45,748 bases of DNA. It comes from Rhizoclosmatium globosum. Lineage: Eukaryota; Chytridiomycota; Chytridiomycetes; Chytridiales; Chytriomycetaceae. The first letter of the stretch is position 1; each line of letters opens with the position of its first letter. The stretch lies in the NCBI GenBank assembly GCA_002104985.1, contig MCGO01000265.1:1-45748 (forward strand), read 5' to 3'. Under the pieces are notes generated by a model. That model saw only the letters and a program-made list of their open reading frames with translations. It was not told the origin of the DNA and made no database searches. Positions 32,007-44,000 of this stretch are shown piece after piece. The translations under genes and the position numbers were made by a program.

Positions 32007-32087
32007 GATCGGTTTATGTGTTGTTGTTGTGTGTGCGAGAGGAGCTTGTTTGGGGGATGATTTCTTTTGAACTTGATCTTGGAAGTG

Positions 32088-33000
32088 ATGGAAGCTCTTG
32101 TCGCTCTGGCCAACACGGCAACTCTCTCGGCCCGCGTCTCTGTTGTCCGCGGCTTAAATCCAGGAAAGTTTACTCTTCAGGGAACCAACACGTATCTTGT
32201 CGGGACTGGTGCGAGACGGCTGCTTATTGACACGGGGGAGGGGAAGCCGGGCTACCTTCCACTGCTGCAGCAAGCATTGCAGGAGCGAGGAAATGCTGTT
32301 ATTTCAGACATCTTGATTACACATCGGCATCATGGTACCTTCTGTGTTGTACACTCCCACACACCTCTGATTTGAAATGCTCATAGACCATATTGGCGGT
32401 ATCAAACACATCTTGGATGCATCCTCTCATTCGCCAATCAAAATATGGAAACGAATCACTGATCAGGACACTGCAAGAGATATTCACTACAATCACATTG
32501 AAGAAGGCCAGGTCTTTGAAGTGGAAGGCGCGAAAGTAAAAGCTATTTACACTCCTGGGCATTTGGATGATCACGTCGTCTTTTACCTGCAAGATGAATG
32601 TGCTCTATTTTCAGGAGACTCAGTGTTGGGACAGGGATCCACCGTCTTCACCGATTTGAAGGAATACATGGACTCCTTACGGAAAACCCTAGAGCATTGT
32701 GTCAAAATTGACAAGATATATCCGGGACACGGTCCAGACTTAGAGAATGGGTCGAAGGTGGTTGAAAAATATATTCAGCATCGTGTGGACAGAGAAAACG
32801 AAATCTTGGACTTTCTGAGGAGGCAGAAGGCTCCTTGCACCAGCTGGCAGATTGTGGAAACCATCTACGCAAAGTACAACCAAAATATTTGGCCTGCTGC
32901 GGAAAGGAGCGTTTTGTTGCACTTGGATAAACTAGTTGTGGAAACGCGTGTGATTCGCGATGGCATGGGGCCCAAGGCGACATATTCATTATTTGGATGA
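32088..33000 (+). CDS. LACTB2: LACTB2-like metallo-beta-lactamase-fold protein
   Basis: A metallo-beta-lactamase fold protein; animal LACTB2 is a mitochondrial-matrix single-strand endoribonuclease. Exons 32088-32334 and 32387-33000 give 286 residues against 288 in human. Metal-binding motif HRHHDHIGG is assembled exactly across the 52-nt intron, followed by [10 protein letters not shown], the Asp ligand in FSGDSVLG and the last His in YPGHGP. The C-terminal helical domain ([20 protein letters not shown]) is characteristic of this subfamily. No long targeting sequence is visible. ATG 32088 gives [19 protein letters not shown], consistent with the family start; a 7-residue longer frame begins with TTG. 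Confidence 0.9.
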
Positions 33001-33085
33001 TTAAAAACACTTTTATTTGGACTCAATTAAAAAAAAAAGTATCGAAAAGGATGCGATGGTCAAGGGTGGACAAAGGAAAAAAGAA

Positions 33086-34619
33086 CTAAGCTTGATGAAC
33101 TTCAGGCATTGGAAGCGCTTTGTTCTCCAAGGAAATAATTTCATTGACGGGATTGCTGCCTGAATCCAGAGCACGACGCAATTTCAGGCAATCCTCGAGC
33201 TTTTCTTTTTCATCATTGAACTCATTATTTCCAAATTTAGAAACTTGTTCAATCATTGCCTGAAGTACAGCAACCTCTGCAATTACGCTCTGAATATAGA
33301 ATGCCACATCGCCGACAGTTTTGACAAGTGGCTTGTATTAAATTTCGACTTAATGAGTCCATGATTGAGTCGCTTCGTATCCAGCCAATGGCTTGATTCA
33401 GCACAAAAGTCTTTATAAGAATTCAAGTCATTTGTTGTGCCTACCAATATACTGACCGCATTGTCTTCATGTTGTTTAAAAATTCTTTCGCCACCAAGAC
33501 TGACGAGAATTCTGATGATTTTCATTGTTTTCGCAGCGTTAAAGGTTTTAAGCATGTGAGGAACTAATTTGGTTGCCATCAAGACAACGTCATGCTTATA
33601 AGCGGGAGAGACCCAGCTAAGAGAAGTCGACATGCAAAGTTGAATGTGTGATTTTCCTCAGATTTCTCTTCTTGCGTTACTAGTTTGAGACGCTGCTGTG
33701 TTACAAAGCGGAAGGCTTCATCTTCAACGACGTCTTCGCTTCCAACGTACCAAATTTTTGACTTAGACACAGGAAGATAGCCTCTAGAAAAATTAAGAAA
33801 TTGCTTTGTGTCATTAGTCGCCTCCAAGAAACGCTTTCCAAGTGAATATGAGAGGATAGCCAAGGCCCCAACGCCATCCTTTGAACGGCGCATTTGAATT
33901 TCATTGTAGTTCCCTTTCATTGCTGTTTCTTCACGCGTTGCAAACATGAGCTGTTGGGTCTTATACGCAAGAAGTTCAAGTTTCACAGCAATCCGATCGT
34001 AAAGCTCAGCACAACGGAGAGAATCTCTAATACTCTGACATATTTTTCGTATTTTGATCAATTCGTTCTCAATTCTGTATGGGCACATTTTGGTTAATTC
34101 CTTCCTTATTTAAAAATCGTCTTACCCAATAAGGCATTGCATTTCATTTTCTCCGACCATTCCCTTCTTTATATCAAGTGTGTGAATGTCTTTGTAGAAT
34201 TTGATACGGTTGTCCAACAGTTCCAATGCACTCTCCTCTTTTGGGCGGATACCAAGAAGATGGTCCTCAACAAACTTACGCATCTCTCCAATAATGGCCA
34301 ATCGGAGAATTTTTTCATGGGACCAAGTAGCCTTGAATGCTTTTTCCGCCGAGGTGACACCATGAGCATAACACCAGTGATGAAGGGTTTCAAGACTTGG
34401 GGTGAGATGTTCATCGGTGAAACTGGTTGTGAACTTGATTTTGTCCTGTGCAATCATTGCATACTGCATCAGTTCCCACTCTTTTCCTTCCTCAAAGTAA
34501 TGCATTTGGGCTTGTGCAGTATTGGACGAGGATTTCAGCTTCAGTAATTCGTTGGCCAATCTTGTGACTTGTTTCCACAATGGTCCATCTTGAGTCGATT
34601 GAAATTGCAATTTCGGCAT
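33086..34619 (-). CDS. Hypothetical helical protein
   Basis: I do not recognise the family. A multi-exon model reads: exon 1 34126-34619 (MPKLQFQSTQDGPLWKQVTR), exon 2 starting 34074 (IENELIKIRKICQSIRDSLR), exon 3 33445-33594 (HDVVLMATKLVPHMLK) and exon 4 33086-33331 (VGDVAFYIQSVIAEVAVL). The donor ending exon 2 is uncertain; two phase-compatible GTAAC sites lie near 33690-33715. Almost the entire protein is predicted helical and charged with heptad-like stretches, reminiscent of BAR or other coiled-coil membrane-curvature proteins, but I see no signature that proves this. No signal peptide. The last gene of the minus-strand block that begins at 40.9 kb. Confidence 0.6.
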
Positions 34620-34759
34620 TTCGTCAAACGTCCAGGTTCTTTCTTTTTCCTCTCCCCTTTCTCCGTTCCGAGTGAATAAATAAGAAACAGGGTTCAAGAT
34701 GGTTCATGATGGTTCAAGATATATAATAATGTTCTGCCAATTTTTTTTCATTCAAACTT

Positions 34760-36496
34760 TCAAATCATTTCCCAAATTTCTGATCCACTCTCCGAATAAC
34801 GATCCACCGCCTGATTCTCGTCACTCCCTCCATATTTCCCATTCATTTCTCCACGACAGACGCCATTCCTCCGACAAAGTCCCTTTACACAACATTTCCT
34901 CAACCCTTCACTCATTCCAGCTTCTGAGTCCGTATCGATAGCCACTTCAAACAGAGAGGCAACAGTGGAGCTTTCACGACTCCTCTGTCTTCCAGCTGGA
35001 GACTCGATTCCAGCAAACGCGGCATCATTGTAAAAGTCCGATAGAATATAATCTTCCGCTGCAGTTGCGCTGCTGTAAGATGGGAAACCTTCCATACGGC
35101 TCGTAATAATCTCTGATGATGTTGAGCTACCGTGACCAAGTCCATAAATAGATTGCATAAGAGCGTATTCCATACGACGAATAATAATAAGCTTGTCTAG
35201 GTGGGACGATCCTTTCATACTAGAGTGAGTGGTATTCGATTCGTCGGTGCTCGTAGTTTCGTCTTGAGCTGTTCCTTCGACCGAAACTCCGTTATTTGAA
35301 ATAGCTGCTTCAACGTTATTTGAGGTTGCTGTTGTGATTCGAAGGGCGTCTAATTGATGTTGTGCGAAATCAAAGGCGACTGATGACGAGACTGGGTCTT
35401 CCAACACACAATCAATATAACGCTCAATAAGCGAAATAGTTGACTGCTTCATTTTTGAGATTCTAGGGGATGTTGAAGGAACGGTTGATACTTCCTGAAT
35501 CAAATTGGAAAGGCTCGTGATGTAGGACTGGAGATGTACGACTGTTGGCACAAGACGTGGGGAAGATATTGGACTAAAATACGTTGGGAAATGAGAATGA
35601 GAGGGTACACGTTTTGTTCCGCTGGTTGTTGAAAAAGCACGCGGACTGTTGGTAAAGTTATCCAAGTCCATACTCCCACAACTAATTCCGGACATACTCA
35701 ATGATTCTTCTTCGTCTTTCATCTCCATAAACCCCGCATTGCTGCTTATACTACTGTTGATACTATTTTGATGAAACACGTGAGAAAGAGGACTGGGTGC
35801 AGTTCCAGGGATACGGCCGGCGTTGACGACACAACCAGAGGTTCCTTCCATCAACAGATTAGACATGACCCCCTCAACGCTTTTCAGAATCTTGACGATT
35901 TTAGCAGTCGACACTAGACGTGCGAACCGAATCTTGAGTAACTTTTTGCGAAACCATCTCTGAATCTTTACTGCTGCGGCCGTGTTGATGGGCGATGCTT
36001 TAAAATATCCGACAGCCTTTTTTGATTTGTTGAGGATGTTGGCTCTGGCCCAACGTTGTATACGGACGGTGGCACGGAGAATATTCTTGCGGCGCTGGAG
36101 TTGATCAGCTGAGGCTGTTGGCTGTGAGAGAATATGCGGGTTTCTGAGTTTTGAGGCAGTGAGGCCGGGAGCGGAGTTGAGAGCCAATAGATTTCGAAGA
36201 TAAGGTTTGGCAATCAAGGGATTGCTTTGACTCGCCGGAATGGCTGGAGGCAAGGGCGATGACGCGGAGTTTAAAGAGTTGTTATTTGAAGAGAGTACTC
36301 TGAGAGCGTGTTGGCTGTGCAGGGGCAGTTTGAGAGCGAGGTTGTTTGTGGAGGAAGGTGGGGGAATCATGACCCGCGGCGCTACTCGTTGAAAGCCAAG
36401 TGGCAGCGACTTGCCTCCGAGAAGCGATGCAAAGACAGGCGACGTGCGTGGTGGCGCTCGTCTGGTGCTCGGATTGCTGTGGTTGCTGCTGGACAT
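34760..36496 (-). CDS. IQ-motif protein, largely disordered
   Basis: Intronless, 578 residues. Two consecutive IQ-type calmodulin-binding motifs lie around residues 145-195 (ATVRIQRWARANILNKSKK and AAAVKIQRWFRKKLLKIRFA). Both flanks are long low-complexity Ser/Thr/Asn/Pro stretches. A helical segment around residue 320 (VVHLQSYITSLSNLIQEV, then TISLIERYIDCVLED) could be a small BAG-like or coiled domain, but that is weak. The C terminus is basic and Cys-rich (RKCCVKGLCRRNGVC). A calmodulin-linked scaffold is the most one can infer. Confidence 0.7.
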   Translation of the reverse strand: MSSSNHSNPSTRRAPPRTSPVFASLLGGKSLPLGFQRVAPRVMIPPPSSTNNLALKLPLHSQHALRVLSSNNNSLNSASSPLPPAIPASQSNPLIAKPYLRNLLALNSAPGLTASKLRNPHILSQPTASADQLQRRKNILRATVRIQRWARANILNKSKKAVGYFKASPINTAAAVKIQRWFRKKLLKIRFARLVSTAKIVKILKSVEGVMSNLLMEGTSGCVVNAGRIPGTAPSPLSHVFHQNSINSSISSNAGFMEMKDEEESLSMSGISCGSMDLDNFTNSPRAFSTTSGTKRVPSHSHFPTYFSPISSPRLVPTVVHLQSYITSLSNLIQEVSTVPSTSPRISKMKQSTISLIERYIDCVLEDPVSSSVAFDFAQHQLDALRITTATSNNVEAAISNNGVSVEGTAQDETTSTDESNTTHSSMKGSSHLDKLIIIRRMEYALMQSIYGLGHGSSTSSEIITSRMEGFPSYSSATAAEDYILSDFYNDAAFAGIESPAGRQRSRESSTVASLFEVAIDTDSEAGMSEGLRKCCVKGLCRRNGVCRGEMNGKYGGSDENQAVDRYSESGSEIWEMI

Positions 36497-36639
36497 GGTC
36501 GTGGTGGTGGTGGTGGTATCCTTGGGTGGCGCGACTTTTGACTTGTTTTTCCCTTGTCCTTCCTGACCCAGAAAGAGGATCGCAGAGATAACAAATCAAT
36601 TATATTCAGAAATGAAGAACAATAGCCAGAAGTAAACAT

Positions 36640-38995
36640 TTAAAGCTCCCCTTTACACAATTTGTGGATTCTGCGGAGGTCATCAATCCAATCCACCATT
36701 TCCTGCTCCGATGAGGCAGCAAGAATCAAAGTCCTCTTTGCCAAAGCGACTTTGAAGCAATACATCTGCCCTCTTCCTTGAGAATCAATCTCTAAAATAT
36801 CTAACACAGTCCGCATAGGAACGATTCGCTTCACCACATATTCCTGCAAAGGACGACATCAGTAAACTTCCATCAAATACCAGGGAAAACTCACCCCGCT
36901 ATCTTTATAACACATTAATTTCCCATTCCGTAGGACAAACCATCGCTTCTTCCAGAACTTGTTGTACTTTGTCCCTTGCTTCTGTAAATACCCTTCTCGT
37001 ACAACAGTATTATCCGTGACTCCCACAATCTGCTCTCCGACCACTTGCATAGTAGCACCAGCAGCTGAACTACTTCCCACTTTCCTTGTTGGACCACTGG
37101 GCCCAACAAACAGCAACCCTCCATCTTCATCCTCGTCACTACTTGATAACACATACTGTTGACCGCTGTTGTTCAGTTCTTTCTTCCGTTTCTCTACAAT
37201 TGGGAGCGAGGCTTCACTTTCTGATGGTTTGAATTCGGCATTCGGGTCGTCACGCAGTGCTACTTTATGTAAGGCTTCAGACTTTGCGCGAGACACGGAT
37301 ACTGCAGTGCTATCCCCTCTTGGTTTACGGAGAGCCGATTTGGTGGGGACTGAAGATGGGTTATAGCTGGAAGGCGTTGGAATCGCCGAAGTGGGTGGAC
37401 CATCTGTGTCATTCGACATGCTCCGAAAGTTTGTCGGTAAAGACATACTGGCCGAACCACCTACTTGTTGTGAGTATTGTCTTGATGTTGCGGTATTTGG
37501 TTGGAATCCATAAATTGGCGATGTTGGGGATTGAGTGGCCGATGAAGAGGATGGACTTGTTAGCTCTGAAGCCTGGCCTGAAACAACAACATCCTGATTT
37601 TGCTGATGCATATGGAGTGGTGACATAGCCGGTGTCGGAATTCCACTCGTCGAAGGAAGAGGGGGCTGGGGTTGAGGTTGGGATTGAAGGAGACTGGAGA
37701 GGTTAGAAGTTGTTGTCACAAGATGCGGTTGGTGCTGAAGACGAGGTGTTGCTTCAACAGATCCATCCACTGATGCGATAGGTGAGAGAGAACTGGAAAC
37801 GCTGCTGAGTCTCAAGCCATCCACTGCAAGAGTTGAGGAGCCTCCACCAGTTGGAATCATAGAAGGGGTGGAAACATATGTAAGAAGCGATGAATCCATT
37901 GTTCCGATAGATTCTTGTGTTGATATTTGTGATTTGCTGTCATCGCTGCCATTTGGGTCAGGGACAAGTGGGGAACTCAAAAGCGGTCTGCTTCCAAGTG
38001 GAGCACCTAGAGAAGGACGCTTTACAGAAGATACAAGAGCTTCAGATCCACTGCCAGCACTGAACGACGTTCGGGGAGTAGTGAGAGTTGGTGACACATG
38101 ATTGGCGACAAAGCTGTCGGCAAACTGAACTTTGGATTCTGGTCTTCCAATAGTCCCTGGGTTACTTCCTGGCGAAGCTACATAGCTTCCTCTGCGACTT
38201 GGGTCATTGGATGCGACGCGTGATCTGACAGGTGGTGGTGGACCTCCCATCTGCTTTTGAAATTCCCTCAACGCTTCACGTAATATGAATGTCCAGCTCT
38301 CCATTTCACTAGGACTTTCGGCTTGAAGAAAGAATGTTCGGTCTCGTGTCACGACTCCAAACACGTTTTGTCGGTGAGCAAGATCGACATCGGCTACGGT
38401 AGTCACGTTTTCGAGTGGAATGATATTGAGAAGTTCGTATTCCTTGTCGTTCTTGTAATACGCAAGCTTCACTGACCGCAGCACGAACCATCTCGTTTTC
38501 CAGGTCTGATTCGATTTGAAATAGGCGATTAGTTGAGAACAGAACTGAACGGTATCAGATATTCCAACAGCTTACCTTTCGTTTCTCTCCCTTCTTCAAT
38601 AGATAACCACTCTTTAATACCTTCTCAGCATCCAACGATCCCCATCCCACAGATCCAGGTATACTTCCCGACTGACCATTACTCACTGAGGAGATTCCAC
38701 CAAAAGTTACAGCGCGGTGAGCCTCATCGGAATCATAACCATCATCAGCATTTCCAGCTCCGCCTGAAGTTTGCCCACCCGCAGCACCCGTAAACTCCTC
38801 CTTAGTTCCATTCTTTGGGCTAAACTCTTTCCTCCCTGGAAGCGGTAACGGTGGGACTGCAGTAGCCGCAGTTGGCGAAGTTGTGGCGGACAAGAGGGTT
38901 CGAGGAAACGTGGCTGGTGGGGCTGCCGGCGAAGGGCCTTCAGTTTCAGAGTCCTCCGTATCTGAGAAAGGATAGCTGATCCGTGGGTGTTGCAT
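36640..38995 (-). CDS. Double PH-domain protein with disordered linker
   Basis: Exons 38576-38995, 36895-38505 and 36640-36843 (introns 70 and 51 nt, phase 0) give 744 residues. A disordered acidic N terminus precedes the first PH domain (about 128-240: KSGYLLKKGEKRK, TWKTRWFVLRSVKLAYYK, ending MESWTFILREALREF). A roughly 320-residue Ser/Thr/Pro/Gln-rich linker follows, then a second PH domain at the C terminus (REGYLQKQGTKYNKFWKKRW, FVLRNGKLMCYKDSG, ending MVDWIDDLRRIHKL). Each PH domain is split by an intron and both joins restore the canonical beta strands and terminal Trp helix. Likely a phosphoinositide-binding adaptor at membranes. The PH1 loop carries KKGEKRKTWKTR, a basic pocket compatible with phosphoinositides. 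Confidence 0.85.
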
Positions 38996-39571
38996 CTAGT
39001 GGACACGTTATAGTTGAGTTTTCTCTTGTGAAGTGGGAATGGAGGATGAGAAATGATGAGTGGCAATCACTTGAACATAAGTCTGTCCAACCACTCAAAC
39101 GGGTTAGAGCTAATATTTCTGAGAGGGTTCAAGGGCGTTTCCTTATTGTAATTGTTGATTGTTGAATGTTTGATTGCTTCCCAACAGAAACAGTGTTCAA
39201 GCCACCAGAATTAAGAGCACATTCTTACCTGAGAGTCGCGATCAATCGGAACGCTCTTGATTTCGAGTCCGTTGATTGCGTTAGATTGATCGGAGGCATC
39301 GCTGCGCCGTGGGCGGTAAGTGTCTGTTTCATTGAGGTAAGAACCTTGTTGGAGAGGATTGGGAAGCTGGAATGTGCAGGGACGGTAGAGAGATCGATTA
39401 AGGCATAAAGCAGTAAACAGGCGTTTCTGCCTTGCGATACAGCGACTAGCCAAGGTGACGTGGAATGGATGATGACGAAATCAGCAACGAACCCATGACT
39501 TCTTTCCCCAGGTTTTTTTCTTTGAAATGGTTTCGCTGGAACTGAAAGTCAAATGCAAGTCACAATAGTAT
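38996..39571. other. Intergenic region, no gene seen
   Basis: A 576-bp gap on the otherwise crowded minus strand. It holds open frames of up to 80 codons on both strands, but the best one (39211-39453, minus) begins at TTG and contains no ATG. Its 3' end could splice in phase to the PH-gene ATG, so it may be 5' leader sequence of the double-PH gene. No tRNA or repeat is evident. Confidence 0.5.
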
Positions 39572-39724
39572 TTATTGTATCTGTGTCGCTGTTTTCCAGA
39601 CTTGTTCAAGGTAACGGCTGTTCACTGTTCCGGCTTTCACACCAGGAAGTCCATTAAATTTTGACTTCAACTCATCTCGCTTATGCCGTGACTGTAACTC
39701 AAATAAAGCATTCTCCAGGATCAT
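39572..39724 (-). CDS. Short downstream frame overlapping the previous stop (ATGA), 50 codons
   Basis: Reads MILENALFELQSRHKRDELK and continues through GLPGVKAGTVNSRYLEQVWK to a stop at 39572-39574. Its composition (Leu/Lys/Glu helix, then a compact conserved-looking motif) looks like genuine protein. It probably is the true C-terminal end of the upstream gene, reached through an intron I could not resolve or after an indel, rather than an independent gene. Low confidence as a separate CDS. Confidence 0.35.
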   Translation of the reverse strand: MILENALFELQSRHKRDELKSKFNGLPGVKAGTVNSRYLEQVWKTATQIQ

Positions 39725-40894
39725 CTCTTCTTTCGTAGTTGCGCCACACGGTGTGCCAGAGTCTCTTTTTTGGTTGAAGTCCGCGATACCTCAACTTTGT
39801 CCTTCTTGGTGGATTCCTTCGCTTCTTCTATTTGGTTCGTATTATCAGGTTTCAAAGACACTACTTTGACTGGCGGTCCCAACTCCCGCACAAGCTTCAT
39901 CCAATCCGCCCATTTTTTCGACAGAACCTCTTCCGTTCCTTCTGCTGCAAGTTCTTTGACAAGTGTTATCTCAGATTCTTCTGTATCCAAATACTTTCGG
40001 GGCACACGAACGTCATCAATACGATCAAGAATCAACTCGCGATGAACAATACCCGTCCGTTTATCCTTAAATATTCGCCATTTCCCACTTCGAGGTTGAA
40101 TCTCTTGCACTTTTGTAATCACGTCGTCGTCTTCACCCATCGGCAACACTTTTTTGAAGGAATCAAACTGGACAGGTGAAGTTGAACCGTCCTTCTTGCC
40201 TTCGTTGCAACAAGGAAGAACGCCAACAACATTTTTGACGCGATCCCATTCAACGCCAGAGAGCCATATTGGTTTCGCGACATCAGCAACAAGGAGGCGG
40301 CGATCGTGACGGGCCTGCCATTGGTCTGACTCACTCAATGGAGTTGCACACGGGTCAACTGGATTCAGTTCTTTCCGTGAGCCCAGCAAGTCGTTTTCAA
40401 ACTTAGCGTCATGCCACCATTGTTCTTGTATCAGTGCGTATTCTTCAGCGGTAATAGTTTCCCATGATACTTCGTCCAAATCTGGAGGCTCTTCTCCAGC
40501 TTCGTTAGATGCAGTATTTTGGTTTCGCTTTGCTCGACGGTTTGTTCTTGCAGATACGTTTTTGGACGGGTTTGGTGGATCTGTTTGGAGGGCTATTGAG
40601 GCTGTATGCGACCATGGCGTTATTGGAGCGCGTGTTTGTTGTGTTAGGTGTCGAATTCGTGTTTGAGCGTGAGCTAGGAGGTGAGCGAGGGTTTCTTCGG
40701 ATAGGTGCTGATTTGTCAGATCCTCGTTGTTTGGAGGGATATCGCGGGGTCGATCGGGAAGGGAAAGAAGCTTGATCTAGTATCTAAGTTAATATAATTG
40801 CTTGAATAGCTGAATTCAAAGAGAAGGTGCTGGTGTAAGTTGAATTTCAGAATGAAGGATGTACCTCCTGGTCGTCTCTTTGTTTTATGTTCAT
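39721..40894 (-). CDS. Hypothetical charged protein
   Basis: Not recognised. A two-exon model starts with MNIKQRDDQE (40865-40894), an 88-nt intron, and a long exon 39721-40776; total 361 residues. It is hydrophilic, with an Arg/Asn-rich basic patch (SARTNRRAKRNQ), a conserved-looking core (EEYALIQEQWWHDAKFEND and SGKWRIFKDKRTGIVHREL) and a Lys-rich C terminus (TKKETLAHRVAQLRKKR). The first exon is inferred because the downstream frame is open without an ATG until residue 120 or so. The stop TGA overlaps the ATG of a second short frame by four bases (see next entry). Confidence 0.6.
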
Positions 40895-41094
40895 CTTCAA
40901 AAGGGGGGTTATCTTAAACTCTCTATGTGGTAGCGATAGTAAGGGAAGCGACGTTATTGAGTGACGCGTGTGAATGTCACCCCGATACGATTTGAGAGAA
41001 AGCATATTCAACCTAATTCTTTTTTCTTTCTTCTTTCTTACTTATTCGTTATTGTGAGTCACGCACTCACGCCAAAAAAAGCAAAGAAAGGACG

Positions 41095-44000
41095 ATGCTC
41101 CCACTCCAAACACTCCTGCGACTCTCGACTGCAGGGACTCGACTGGTGGCATCACCAACAGCACGATCTGTGTCTAGAGCACCTCTGACACGGATGACAG
41201 TGGCTGCAACTTGTCCAATTCGGTTCTCGAGTGCAGCCTCGTCTGGATCAACTGGCCCAACAACACCATTACCAACGACCTCAAATCCACTCAAATCCGC
41301 GGCAACCAAAACAGCCACTCCAACTTCAAATGCGCCCAAGTCGTCGACCGGCAGCACCCACGCACCACCACCACCACCACCACCACCACCAACTACAAAC
41401 ACGTTCCCTTCCAACGAGTCGCTGGTCCGACGGATGCGCGGCCTCAAAGCCACGGCCGATGACTCACCGGACGCGCTGCTTCGAACTCTGGCGCGCGATG
41501 CCGCAATTGCCGCCCGTGCCTCCGCCGATGTCGCGCGCCGCATCGCCGCTGCCTCCGAGAACGACGGCGAACGAGACGCGATTCCTGGCTTGACCTCGAT
41601 CGCGGACTGGCTGGATACGCTGAAGCTGCGTGAGCGGGCCACAACCGCGTTTGACGCAATCGAGAAGAAGGACTTGAAGGCGTACAACAACGCCATCAAT
41701 GTCAACGCTATTTATGCGGGTCCTGATGCTGCATTGGCACTCATCAAGACAATGATTGAGCAGCTTTCTATTCAGCCAAACGTTGATACGTTCTCTCATA
41801 TGATTCTGGCTTACGCGTGCGTTGCCCCCCAATTCTACAATCCCATCTCATCTTAATCTTCTTTTACTAGTAACACAAAGAATGTCGCGGAAGCTCAAAA
41901 GTGGTTCGACGTTTACAGAAACTCGGATGAGCCAACTTCCGATGGACCTTACAACAACTTGGTGACTGCTTACGTCAATGCCGGCGACTTGCCTGGAGCT
42001 TTGAATGTGTTGTCTGTCATCATGGCTGAAGACAACATCCCGCTCACTTCCTCCCATTTCGCAAACTTCCTTGATGCCCTCAACCTCAACAACCACCACT
42101 CCCAAGTAATTGACTGGTACACTCGCTTATCCTCCGACAAAGCGGGTCAATTTCCTCCCGTCAATGATGCCATTCTTGATGTCGCTTTTGATTCTGCTGT
42201 CACCCTCAAACTGAGTTCCCTGATTCAACAACTGTACCCAGCAGCTCCATCTCGTGCACCAACTTCGTTGTCCCTCTGTACCTACGGATCCTCAGTTCTG
42301 AAGTCGAAAACTCCTAACGTCGCAGAAGCATTGAAGGTCGTGAAAACTCTGAACGAGAACGGCAACATTGTGGACCCCTTACTTCCCACCTTTTTCATCG
42401 ACATTATCAAAGTGCCTCACCACTTGAAGTCGGAGTTTCCTGACGCGGATGTTTTTATTCAGCAAACTGCAGTCAAACGTGATTGTTTTGAACGTGTTGT
42501 ACGATTCATTACGAGGCAAGGTGTAATCAACTGCGGAAATGATTTTGCTGCTGCGTTGAAATGGTTCAAGTTTTGTGAAGAACAAGGTGCGGCTGTTGGA
42601 CGAAGCCGTGAAGCGCTTTGGGAATCGTACCTCGAAAATGGTATTCAAAAGCCTGATGGAAATGGTCCAAAGTTATCAGAGAAAGACTTTGAAACACTCT
42701 TCAATATCTGTGATCATTCAAAACGCTCATGGGATATTCTGTTTGAGGATTTGAAGTCCCGAAAAATGGCTGTTACCAAAGGAATGAGTGATGCTGCTAT
42801 TGCTGGAATGCGTGCAAATGATCGTAAACAAGCTCTCAATGAGTGGATTAAACTCATGCGTCAGAAAGGAATCATTCGTGGTTCTCTTGTTGAGGGTGAA
42901 CAAATTTCCTGGGAGGTTATGCAGACCTTGAACACACAGATTATGGATCTGTGCAAGAAAAAAAGGTTGGATCAAGCCTTGAAAATCAAGGACGATGTCT
43001 TGGCCTCAACCACTTGGTTTCCTTCTATCCAAGCCACCCACAGCTTAATCACCACCATGATGGGTGCAAACCGTATCCCCGAAGCCCTTGAATTCTCCAA
43101 AATCGCCATGGCCGCAGCCGAAAACCTCAATGGCTCAGCTGAGCGCAAGTACGGTATTCAAGACTCCCTAATGACCGGATGCCTCCTCGCCGACGACATC
43201 CCCGCCGCTCTCGAACAAGCAAACCTAATCCTATCCACGTTCAACCGCCTCCCATTCAACCGAAACATTGGCAAACTCGTGAGCCGCTCCACATTCCACC
43301 ACCAGTCAAAGTTGAGTGACCCATCCAAAGCCCCACTCGCCCTAGTCGCCGAAACCATCAGCCGATTCTTACCGCACCTCGACTTGTACAAGTCTAAAGC
43401 GGGTACGGGTGAATCCGTGCGTGACCTCGAGGCTATCACTTGGAACGATATTGTGTGGATCTTGTCTCGTGGTGGGAAACTTAAGGACGCGTTGGAAGTG
43501 TATCAAGCGAAGCGAAACTTGATTCGTGCACCAGCTCATAAAGCGCTTCTCTCTGCATCGTGTGCTATGGCGACAGACGCGTCACAGCCTTTGGAGCTGC
43601 TCGACGATGCGTTGGAGCAGTATTTGGAGATTGGGGCTGGTACTTTTGGGTTCCTGGATGGAAGTTGGTTTGATCCTGTTGTTGTGATGCTTGTGGAACG
43701 GTTTGACAATGTGGAAGGTGCTGTTGGGGTATGGAAGGAGATGCAGCGGGCTGCTGGAGCGCGGATGGGAGGTAAAGCGTATCGTGTTCTTGTTCCAAAG
43801 GCGTTGGAGAAAGATGCGTTGAGGGAGAGCTGTGTCTCGATGCTTGTGGAAATGAAAAAGAGTAATTACCTTGTGGATAGGGAGTGGGTTGACAAGGTTT
43901 GGGGTAGTGAGGTGGGACAGGCAACTGTCCTTGCTTTGAAGGGGAACTATGCTTTCCTGTTTTCTAGAATCATCGCAGACCTCGGACGGAAGGCGGAGAA

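Noticed and set aside
39211..39453. 80-codon open frame on the minus strand upstream of the double-PH gene
   Set aside because: It begins with TTG and contains no ATG; although it could splice in phase to the next exon, nothing in it looks conserved. Treated as leader sequence.
40509..40775. 88-codon plus-strand frame rich in Leu and Phe
   Set aside because: It is the shadow of the coding exon on the minus strand, which continues without interruption to the conserved part of that gene.
41067..41705. 212-codon minus-strand frame opposite the PPR-like N terminus
   Set aside because: Gly/Val/Ala-rich antisense shadow of a GC-rich, Pro/Thr/Ala-coding exon, with no start or neighbours supporting it.
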